Source: JASLEW01 sp035544895 (GTDB lineage Bacteria > Acidobacteriota > Thermoanaerobaculia > Multivoradales > UBA5704). Taken from it: a stretch of DNA of 64,000 bases. The position numbers were made by a program, and so were the translations under genes. Where the stretch lies: the NCBI GenBank assembly GCA_035544895.1, contig DASZZM010000049.1, positions 208,797 to 272,796 on the forward strand, given 5' to 3'. Below are positions 8,825 to 15,496 of this stretch, piece after piece. Every line of letters begins with the position of its first letter. The first letter of the stretch is position 1. Below the pieces are notes generated by a model. That model did not search any database. It saw nothing but the letters and a program-made list of their open reading frames with translations, and was not told the origin of the DNA.

Positions 8825-9371
8825 GTTTGCTACCCCCCTCCTGAGGGGAAGAGCGGCCTGAAGCTGTTAAATTGATCAATGAGGCAACGGGGTCACGAAT
8901 CAAGGCGCAGTCGGGGAAGGCGATGCGGGAGCCGCGCGGGAGGGGCGCGGTCGAGGGAACGGCGACGATGTCGGACCTGCACGTCTGGCAATGTCCTGTC
9001 TCCGCGGAAGCGCCGCCCCTGAAACGAGCTGGTGGCGAGGGTTCGCTATCTCCTAAAGGTGTCGCGACAGCCCGAAAACGAGACGCTCGCTCCCGCGAGT
9101 TGTCAAGTCCTGCGCCGGGCGAGTATGCAACTTTCGAACCCTTCACGTCCATCTCCTAGAAGGTGCCGCGATACGCTGAAAACGTTTTCTTTCAAGCGCC
9201 GGCACTCTTCGTCCTGAGCCGCCTGAAAACGCTTTCTTTCGCTGGGCGGTCCCGAGCTCCCATGCCCCGCGACCGCCAGTCTTCGCGGTGCAGCGGAGGA
9301 CCTGTTCAGACTGGAGAGTGCAGGCGCGAAGCTATACTTCCCGCGGCGCATCGAGGTGACCCGTCTGCTCG
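8825..9371. other. gene-poor interval between divergent genes
   Basis: About 550 bp with no credible gene. It carries an AT-rich patch near 8868-8884 (TTGATCAATTTAAC on the minus strand) that could be the promoter of the sialidase-fold gene. It also holds two LacI/cre-like palindromes (9177-9190, 9224-9237) and a loose direct repeat: ATCTCCTAAAGGTGTCGCGA near 9048 resembles ATCTCCTAGAAGGTGCCGCG near 9151. Confidence 0.5.
9177..9237. promoter_or_regulatory. pair of LacI-family (cre-like) operator candidates
   Basis: TGAAAACGTTTTCT at 9177-9190 and TGAAAACGCTTTCT at 9224-9237, 47 bp apart, both followed by TTC. Each fits the catabolite-responsive-element pattern TGWAARCGYTWNCW used by CcpA and similar to many LacI-family sites. 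The first contains a perfect 12-bp palindrome GAAAACGTTTTC. No LacI-family regulator is encoded in the window, so the binding protein is unknown. Confidence 0.4.
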
Positions 9372-10343
9372 ATGGGCTTGCGATGGAGCGATGAAGAAGG
9401 CGCCCCTGGGAGTGGCGCCGCCGGAAGTCATGCGCGTGGCGCCGAGGAGCGTGTGCCGGAAAAACTTGCGGCAGAGGAGGTCGGCCCGGAAGGACTTGCC
9501 CGGCCGCCCGTGCGCCCGGTCGAGATCAGGCCGCCCTCGGCGCGCCGGGAAGCGCTGCGCGTTGCCCAGGCGGCGGGGGTGGTCGTCTGCGCCACCTGGC
9601 TCTATCTGGCCAACACGGTTGGGCCGCCGAGTACGGGGTGGCAGGGGCAGGAGATTGGCCGCGGGCAGACGGCGCCGGGTGGTACCGCGCCGCTCCCCGG
9701 GGAGACCGGACGCCTGGCGGCTGCGCAGGTCTCTTCGGCGACTCGGCAGGGCGGCCCGGGTAGCGCCCTTGGGGCGGTGGGCGAGGGGAGCGGCCCGGCA
9801 AGCGAACGGAATCTCATGCCCTTCCAGCGCCTGTTCCGGAGCCTGGGTCCGCACGAGCAGCGCATGTTTCGCGAGCTGCAGGAGGGATTGCTCGAGGCCG
9901 AGAATGTCCGGACCGGCACCGGCCGCTGGCCGGAGGCAGCAGAGCTCGCGGCGCGCGGGGTGCCGCCCTTTGCCGCCGGCCCGGTCGCGGCCATCGCTGC
10001 CAAGGAACGCTACGCCTGGAGCCGCCGGCAGGACGGCCCGGTGGTCAACTACCTCGGAGTCGCCGCGGGCGGCAGCCTGCCGTCCTTCCTTCTGCTCATC
10101 CAGGAGCCCGGTCCGCCCGGTCCGCCCGATCAGTCAATGCCCTCCGATCCCGCGGCGGTCCGGGCGGCCGCCGCCGGCGGCGGCGACGAACAGCACCATC
10201 GCCTGCCGGACGGCAAGATCCTCCACGTCTCGACCTGGATGCGCGACGGCAGCCTGCCCCGCGCCTCCTCCGTCATCGCCATCCCCTACGCCAGCGGCTG
10301 GACCCAGCTCCTGGCCGGAGCCTCGTCACCGGTGCCGCGGTGA
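9372..10343 (+). CDS. single-pass membrane protein upstream of the metal ABC transporter
   Basis: 323 aa with one transmembrane segment (about 77-96, AAGVVVCATWLYLANTVG) preceded by an Arg/Pro-rich cytoplasmic part and followed by an extracytoplasmic domain. The domain has LFRSLGPHEQRMFRELQEGL, YAWSRRQDGPVVNYLGVA and, near the end, DEQHHRLPDGKILHVSTWMR. It resembles an uncharacterised family (I think DUF6162, from memory and unverified) encoded beside metal-binding lipoproteins and zinc ABC transporters. It lies 81 bp before the solute-binding gene on the same strand and is probably in that operon. The start is uncertain: ATG 9372 has only a weak ribosome site and in-frame GTG codons follow. 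Confidence 0.65.
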   Translation: MGLRWSDEEGAPGSGAAGSHARGAEERVPEKLAAEEVGPEGLARPPVRPVEIRPPSARREALRVAQAAGVVVCATWLYLANTVGPPSTGWQGQEIGRGQTAPGGTAPLPGETGRLAAAQVSSATRQGGPGSALGAVGEGSGPASERNLMPFQRLFRSLGPHEQRMFRELQEGLLEAENVRTGTGRWPEAAELAARGVPPFAAGPVAAIAAKERYAWSRRQDGPVVNYLGVAAGGSLPSFLLLIQEPGPPGPPDQSMPSDPAAVRAAAAGGGDEQHHRLPDGKILHVSTWMRDGSLPRASSVIAIPYASGWTQLLAGASSPVPR

Positions 10344-10424
10344 GTCGCGCCCTTCCCCCATCCGGTTCTTCCGACTCCTGCGTATGAGAGAGGCACCAAG
10401 CTCTCTTTCATCCCACCATCCGCC

Positions 10425-11393
10425 ATGGCCAGGCTGAAGCTGAGACTCCTCCTCCCACTCGCCCTCGCCGGCGCTTTCACCGGCTTCCTGGGCGGTTTCC
10501 TCGGCGCCGCCCCCCCTGCAGGCGCTGCCGCCGCCCCGCGGCCCGCCGTGCCAGGGGCGCCGTTGGCTCCGAAAGCGCTTCCTGTAGTCAGGATCGGGGT
10601 GACGCTCCATCCCTACTACTCGTGGACGAAAAACATCGCCGGCGCCCTTCCCGGCGTCGAGGTGCGCCCGGTCCTGCCCGGAGAGATCGACGCCGGCGAC
10701 TACCAGCCGCGGCCCGAAGACATCAAGAAGCTCGTCGATCTCGACGCCATCGTGGTCAACGGCATCGGCCACGACGATTTCATCTTCCCGATGATCAAGG
10801 CCTCGGGCAACACCCGGATCGCCGTCATCCGGCCGAACGACACGACGCCGCAGATCCGCTCGGTCCGCGGCAGCGCGGTGAACTCGCACACCTTCATCTC
10901 GTTCACCAACGCCGTGCAGCAGACCTACGCCATCGCCAGGGCCCTCGCCGCCTTGCGTCCCGAGCTCGCGCCGGCCTTGCAGAGAAATGCCGCCGACTAC
11001 GCCCGCCGGCTGCGCCTGATCAAGGCCAGGGCCGCCGCGCGGCTGGCCGACGCCAGGATCACGCGGGTGGTCACCGTGCACGACGGCTACGGTTACCTGC
11101 TCCAGGAGCTCGGCCTCGAGGTCGCCGGAGTCGTGCAGCCGGCGCACGGCCTGACTCCCTCCGCCGCCGAGCTGCGCGACATGATCGCGCTGTTGCGGCG
11201 CGAGAAGATCCGCGTCGTGTTCAGCGAGGAGAGCTTTCCCGCGCCGCTGCTCGCGGTGTTGCGCGCCGAGGCGGGCGTCAAGGTCTACGTCATCAGCCAC
11301 ATCGCCTCGGGACCCTACACCGCCGAGAAGTTCGAGCAAGAGATGCAGAGAAACGTCGACACCATGGTCCGCGCGCTGGTCGAGGAGCCTTGA
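10425..11393 (+). CDS. znuA: zinc/manganese-type ABC transporter solute-binding protein (ZnuA-like)
   Basis: 322 aa. Signal peptide about 1-36 (LLLPLALAGAFTGFLGGFLG). It fits cluster A-I metal-binding proteins: the four expected ligands are visible as His62 (LHPYYSW), His155 (NSHTF), His219 (TVHDGYGY) and an acidic residue in VVFSEES (Glu268/269). PAHGLTPSAAELRDMIALLR is the family's conserved helix-capping stretch. It captures a divalent cation in the periplasm and passes it to the permease. The His-rich loop of true ZnuA is absent, so Zn versus Mn or another metal is not settled. The ATPase gene starts 2 nt after its stop. Confidence 0.87.
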   Translation: MARLKLRLLLPLALAGAFTGFLGGFLGAAPPAGAAAAPRPAVPGAPLAPKALPVVRIGVTLHPYYSWTKNIAGALPGVEVRPVLPGEIDAGDYQPRPEDIKKLVDLDAIVVNGIGHDDFIFPMIKASGNTRIAVIRPNDTTPQIRSVRGSAVNSHTFISFTNAVQQTYAIARALAALRPELAPALQRNAADYARRLRLIKARAAARLADARITRVVTVHDGYGYLLQELGLEVAGVVQPAHGLTPSAAELRDMIALLRREKIRVVFSEESFPAPLLAVLRAEAGVKVYVISHIASGPYTAEKFEQEMQRNVDTMVRALVEEP

Positions 11394-11395
11394 GG

Positions 11396-12118
11396 GTGGG
11401 GGAGGAGCCCGAGCCGCCGCTGCTGGAAATCCGCGGGCTCGGCGTGAGGCGCGGCCGCGAAGTCCTCCTCGAGGCCGTCCAGCTCGAGGTCCGCCGCGGC
11501 TCCATCCACGTGATCGTCGGCCCCAACGGCGCCGGCAAGAGCACGCTTCTCGCCGGCGTGCTCGGGCAGATCGCCTTCAGCGGCCGCATCGTCGCGCATT
11601 GGCGCGGCGGCGGCCGCATCGGCTACCTGCCGCAGAGCTTCGCGGTCGATCGCACGCTGCCGGTCACCGTGGCCGACTTCCTGGCCTTGCCCAGGCAGCG
11701 CCTGCCGGTCTGCCTGGGATTGCGCCCCGTCACCCGGCGGCGCGTCGCCTCCCTGCTCGGCCGCGTCGGCCTGGCGGGCATCGAAGGCCGCCCGCTGTCG
11801 GTCCTCTCCGGCGGCGAGCTGCGGCGCGTGCTGCTCGCCAACGCCATCGACCCGCTCCCCGAGCTGCTCATCCTCGACGAGCCGGCAAGCGGTCTGGACG
11901 AAGCCTCGGTGCGCCGCATGGAAGAGATCATCCTGGCCCTCCGGCAGGCCGCGCGGCTCACAGTGCTCATGGTCTCTCACGACCTCGAACAGGTGCGGCG
12001 CCTGGCCGACCATGTGACGGTCCTCGACCGCACGGTGCGGCGCGACGGGGCGCCCGGAGAGGCGCTCCCCGCCGAGCTGCTCGGCACCTTCGGGGCGGCC
12101 GGCCGGCCGGCGCGCTGA
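11396..12118 (+). CDS. znuC: metal ABC transporter ATP-binding protein (ZnuC-like)
   Basis: 240 aa from GTG 11396, the first usable start after the solute-binding gene (2 nt gap). Complete ABC ATPase: Walker A GPNGAGKST at 42-50, a Q-loop at GYLPQS, signature LSGGELRR, Walker B ELLILDEPASGLD and H-loop VSHDLEQ. It powers metal import with the permease encoded directly downstream, which it overlaps by 1 bp (TGATG). Its length is usual for the family. Confidence 0.9.
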   Translation: MGEEPEPPLLEIRGLGVRRGREVLLEAVQLEVRRGSIHVIVGPNGAGKSTLLAGVLGQIAFSGRIVAHWRGGGRIGYLPQSFAVDRTLPVTVADFLALPRQRLPVCLGLRPVTRRRVASLLGRVGLAGIEGRPLSVLSGGELRRVLLANAIDPLPELLILDEPASGLDEASVRRMEEIILALRQAARLTVLMVSHDLEQVRRLADHVTVLDRTVRRDGAPGEALPAELLGTFGAAGRPAR

Positions 12119-13068
12119 TGGCCCGCTTCTATGCCTGGGTGGCGGAGCTGGCGGCGAGCGGCAAGCTGCCGGCCGATTTCCAGTACCCGTTCCTGGTCCG
12201 CGGCTGCCTCGCCATCCTGATCCTCGCCCCCCTGCTCGGCGGCCTGAGCCACCTGGTGGTGGCGCGCCGCATGGCCTTCTTCAGCGCGGCGCTGGGTCAG
12301 GCCGCGCTCACCGGCCTGTCGATCGGCCTGCTGCTCGGCGAGCCGCTCAACGCCCCTTACGGCGGTATTTTCGCCTTCTGCCTGCTGGCGGCGCTCGGCA
12401 TGGTCTACGTCAAGCGGCGCTCGGCGCTGCCGCCCGACACGCTGATCGGGGTCTTCCTGGCCCTGACTCTCGGGCTCGGCATCTGCCTGCTCGTGGCGGT
12501 CACCCGGCGCTTCAACATCCACCAGGTTGAGGCGGTGATGTTCGGCAGCCTGCTCACCGTGACCGACACCGACCTCGCGCTGCTCGCCATTGCAGGCGTC
12601 GGGGTCGCCGCGCTGCTCGCCCGCGAGTACAACGGCCTGCTCCTCGACAGCCTCAGCCCGCCGCTGGCGGCGGTCGAGGGCGTCGACTCGGGCTACGTCG
12701 AGTACCTCTTCGCGGTGCTGCTGACCACCGCCATCGTGGTCAGCCTCAAAGTCATCGGCGCGCTGCTGGTCGAGGCGCTGGTGGTGGTGCCGGCGGCGGC
12801 GGCGCGCAACCTGGCGCGCGGCACCCGCGGCTACCTGCTGTGGAGCATCGGCCTCGCATTCCTGGCCGGCGCCGGCGGTCTCGCCATCTCGACCCGCCTG
12901 CCGGTGCCCACGGGCGGCGCGGTGGTCCTCGCCTTGAGCCTCCTCTTCTTCCTCACCTTGGCCTTCGCCGCCACCCGCGGGCGCATTGCTCGCACGCGCT
13001 CTCGCGGGCACGACGGCGGGCACGACGGCGGGCACGACGGCGGGCAGCAGCAAGCACCCCGCGGCTGA
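12118..13068 (+). CDS. znuB: metal ABC transporter permease (ZnuB-like) with His-rich tail
   Basis: 316 aa, start ATG sharing its first base with the stop of the ATPase gene. About eight transmembrane segments; FLVRGCLAILILAPLLGGLSHLVVARRMAFFSAALGQAALTG-type sequence at the N-terminus is typical of the ABC-3 family. The family hallmark region VVSLKVIGALLVEALVVVPAAAARNLAR follows. The C-terminus is unusual: after the last helix it ends RSRGHDGGHDGGHDGG then QQQAPRG, encoded by three exact 12-bp DNA repeats. This could be a cytoplasmic metal-binding tail or a slippage product. Confidence 0.88.
   Translation: MARFYAWVAELAASGKLPADFQYPFLVRGCLAILILAPLLGGLSHLVVARRMAFFSAALGQAALTGLSIGLLLGEPLNAPYGGIFAFCLLAALGMVYVKRRSALPPDTLIGVFLALTLGLGICLLVAVTRRFNIHQVEAVMFGSLLTVTDTDLALLAIAGVGVAALLAREYNGLLLDSLSPPLAAVEGVDSGYVEYLFAVLLTTAIVVSLKVIGALLVEALVVVPAAAARNLARGTRGYLLWSIGLAFLAGAGGLAISTRLPVPTGGAVVLALSLLFFLTLAFAATRGRIARTRSRGHDGGHDGGHDGGQQQAPRG
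13006..13041 (+). repeat. three exact 12-bp tandem repeats inside the permease gene
   Basis: Unit GGGCACGACGGC repeated three times without mismatch, in frame, encoding (GHDG)3 at the permease C-terminus. Copy number could vary by slippage without shifting the frame. Confidence 0.85.
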
Positions 13069-13072
13069 TACT

Positions 13073-13107
13073 CTACTAGGGTATACTATAGGCGAGCTCC
13101 GGGAGGG
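13073..13107 (+). promoter_or_regulatory. promoter/operator of the RcnR-like regulator and P-type ATPase
   Basis: CTACTAGGGTATACTATAG (13073-13091) is an AT-rich island in the 44-bp gap. It contains TACTAGGG, close to the TACT-G-tract half-sites of RcnR/CsoR operators, and overlaps a -10-like TATACT (13082-13087). GGGAGGG at 13101-13107 is the Shine-Dalgarno, 5 nt before the GTG start of the regulator. Autorepression relieved by metal is expected from the family. Confidence 0.5.
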
Positions 13108-13112
13108 ATGCC

Positions 13113-13391
13113 GTGGCCCACATCCGAGGCGACAAACAGCAGCTGCTGCTGCGCATCCGCCGCCTGCGCGGGCAGGTCGAGGCGCTCGAGAGAGCGGTCC
13201 TCGAGGAGCACGAGTGCGCCTCGGTGCTGCAGCAGATCGCCGCCTGCCGCGGCGCCATGGGCGGCCTGATGTCGGAGGTCATCGAAGGCCACATCCGCTT
13301 CCACGTGGTGGGCCGCGACAGCCGGCCCGGCGCGGCGCAGACCGCCGCGGCCGAGGAGCTGATCGAAGTCCTGAGGACCTATCTCAAGTAG
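13113..13391 (+). CDS. RcnR/FrmR-type metal-sensing repressor (CsoR superfamily, DUF156)
   Basis: 92 aa from a GTG start set by the GGGAGGG ribosome site. All-helical CsoR-family protein with the conserved block HECASVLQQIAACRGAMGGL. The nickel/cobalt ligand set known for E. coli RcnR is present at identical positions: His3 (MAH), Cys35, His60 (EGH) and His64 (RFH). FrmR-type formaldehyde sensors share Cys35 but lack this full set, so a metal sensor is favoured. It precedes the P-type ATPase by 19 bp and follows the ABC importer by 44 bp, fitting a local metal-homeostasis regulator. Ni, Co or Zn specificity is inference. Confidence 0.88.
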   Translation: MAHIRGDKQQLLLRIRRLRGQVEALERAVLEEHECASVLQQIAACRGAMGGLMSEVIEGHIRFHVVGRDSRPGAAQTAAAEELIEVLRTYLK

Positions 13392-13410
13392 CGGGTGGGA
13401 GGTAAATGCC

Positions 13411-15468
13411 ATGGACAATCACGCCGGCCGCGACCACGAGCAGACCGGCCACGATCACAACCATTCCGGTCGCGACCACGACCGCTCCGATCACGGCTCC
13501 GACTATACCGGCCACGATCACGAGCACGGCGTCGAGCGGGCCGATCTCATCCGCATCGCTTTCGTCGGGCTCGCCATCCTTGCCGTCTGGCAGCGCGTCT
13601 GGGAGCCCTTCGCCGGCTTCAGCGTGATCGGCCTGGCGGCGACGCTGATCGGCGGCTATCCGATCTTTGCCGAGGCTCTCTCGAACCTCGCCGCGCGCCG
13701 CATGACGATGGAGCTCTCGATGACCATCGCCCTGGTAGCGGCCCTCGCCATCGGCGAGCTCGTGACTACCCTGGTGATCGTCTTTTTCGTGCTCATCGCC
13801 GAGGTGCTCGAGGGGCTGACCGTGGGCCGCGGCCGCAACGCCATCAAGCACCTCGTCGACCTCCTGCCGCGGCGGGCCGTCGTCCGCGACGCGGCCGGCA
13901 CGCGCGAGGTCGAAGCCGCGGCGGTCGGCATCGGGGACGTGGTGGTGGTCAAGCCGGGGAGCCGCCTGCCGGTCGACGGCGTCGTCGTCGCCGGCGACTC
14001 CTTCGTCGACCAGTCGCCCATCACCGGCGAATCGGTCCCGGTCGAAAAGACCGCGGGGGCCGAAGTCTATGCCGGCACGATCAATCAGGCCGGCGCCCTC
14101 GAGGTCCGCGTCACCGGCAGCGGGCGCGACACGGCTTTCGGCCGGATCGTCGAAGCCGTCGAGCAGGCCGACAAGCTGCGCGCCCCGATCCAGAAAACGG
14201 CCGACCGTCTGGCCGGCTACCTGGTCTATTTCGCCATCGGCTGCGCCGCGCTCACCTACCTGGTGACGCGCGACATGCGTTCCACCATCGCCGTGGTCAT
14301 CGTGGCGGGCGCCTGCGGCATCGCGGCCGGCACTCCGCTCGCGGTACTCGGCGCCATCGGCCGGGCGGCGCGCCAGGGCGCCATCATCAAGGGCGGCATC
14401 TACCTGGAGGCCCTGGGCAAGGTCGATACGGTGGTGCTCGACAAGACCGGTACCCTGACCATGGGCGAGCTGCGGGTCACCGCCGTCCGCGCCGCCCCCG
14501 GGGTGGGGGAGGAGGCGGTGATCGCGGCCGCCGCGGTCGCGGAGCGCCGCTCGGAGCACCCGCTGGCCAAGGCCATCCTGGACCGCGCCGGACAGCTCGG
14601 GCTCGCCGTCGTTGAGCCGGAGCGCTTCGACTACACGCCCGGCAAAGGCATCGCCTGCACGGTGGCGGGTGAGACGATCCTGGTGGGCAATGAGGCGCTG
14701 CTGCGCGAGCACGGCCTCGCGGGCAGCGAAGGATTCGACCTCCCAGCCGGCGGCGATGAGCTGGCCCACTCGGCGGGCGGCGGCGGCCTGGCGGCAGGCG
14801 CCGAGGCGCAGTCGTGGATCCTGGTGGCGCGCGGCGGCCAGGTGCTCGGCGCGCTTGCGGTCGCCGACACCGTGCGGCCGGAAGCGGCGGAGGCGGTCGG
14901 CACGCTCCGCAACATGGGCATCCGCACCGTCCTGCTCACCGGCGACACCGCCGCGATCGCGCGGGCGGTGGGAGAGAAGCTGGGTATCGACGAGGTCCAT
15001 GCCGGGCTGTTGCCGCAGGAGAAAGTGACGTTCGTCGAGTCCCTGCGCACCGCCGCGGGCTCCGGCCGCCGCGCCGTGGCGATGATCGGCGACGGCATCA
15101 ACGACGCGCCGGCCCTGATCGCGGCCACCGTCGGGGTGGCCATGGGCGCCGGCACCGACGTGGCGCGCGAGAGCTCGGACGTTGTCCTCATCGGCAACGA
15201 CCTGCTCAAGTTCGTCGAGACGGTCAGGATCGCCCGCTGGTGCCGGCGCATCATCCTGACCAACTTCACCGGCACCCTGGTGGTGGACGGCATCGGCGTC
15301 GGTCTGGCCGCCGCCGGGCTTCTCAATCCGCTGCTCGCCGCCCTCATCCACGTCAGCTCGGAGCTCGTCTTCATCCTCAACTCCGCCCGCCTCTTGCCCG
15401 CCGCCTCGCGCCAGCCCGCGACCGCCCCGCCGTTGCGTGCCGCGGCGGCCCCCGGCGTCGCCGGATGA
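13411..15468 (+). CDS. heavy-metal P1B-like ATPase with His-rich N-terminus and no CPC motif
   Basis: 685 aa, ATG with GGGAGG 9 nt upstream. Residues 1-45 are a His/Asp tail (HDHNHSGRDHDRSDHG, then HDHEHG), likely metal-binding, with no CxxC domain. Core motifs are intact: ITGESVP in the actuator domain, DKTGT with phosphorylated Asp344, SEHPLAK and GDGINDAPAL. The transmembrane metal site, normally CPC or SPC, reads GAC (residues 300-302) in VAGACGIAAGTPLAVLG, so only the third position keeps Cys. It probably exports a divalent metal under control of the adjacent RcnR-like sensor. The substrate cannot be assigned to a standard P1B subgroup from this motif. Confidence 0.9.
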   Translation: MDNHAGRDHEQTGHDHNHSGRDHDRSDHGSDYTGHDHEHGVERADLIRIAFVGLAILAVWQRVWEPFAGFSVIGLAATLIGGYPIFAEALSNLAARRMTMELSMTIALVAALAIGELVTTLVIVFFVLIAEVLEGLTVGRGRNAIKHLVDLLPRRAVVRDAAGTREVEAAAVGIGDVVVVKPGSRLPVDGVVVAGDSFVDQSPITGESVPVEKTAGAEVYAGTINQAGALEVRVTGSGRDTAFGRIVEAVEQADKLRAPIQKTADRLAGYLVYFAIGCAALTYLVTRDMRSTIAVVIVAGACGIAAGTPLAVLGAIGRAARQGAIIKGGIYLEALGKVDTVVLDKTGTLTMGELRVTAVRAAPGVGEEAVIAAAAVAERRSEHPLAKAILDRAGQLGLAVVEPERFDYTPGKGIACTVAGETILVGNEALLREHGLAGSEGFDLPAGGDELAHSAGGGGLAAGAEAQSWILVARGGQVLGALAVADTVRPEAAEAVGTLRNMGIRTVLLTGDTAAIARAVGEKLGIDEVHAGLLPQEKVTFVESLRTAAGSGRRAVAMIGDGINDAPALIAATVGVAMGAGTDVARESSDVVLIGNDLLKFVETVRIARWCRRIILTNFTGTLVVDGIGVGLAAAGLLNPLLAALIHVSSELVFILNSARLLPAASRQPATAPPLRAAAAPGVAG

Positions 15469-15496
15469 GCGATCGCCGGCGCGTTGCGCTTGGCGG

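Noticed and set aside
5930..8875. Long open frame on the plus strand opposite the sialidase-fold gene
   Set aside because: Low-complexity Gly/Val/Arg composition; the minus strand encodes clear Asp-box and FN3 motifs.
9103..9351. 82-codon minus-strand frame
   Set aside because: It runs across the two cre-like palindromes, has no ribosome site and shows no recognisable protein features.
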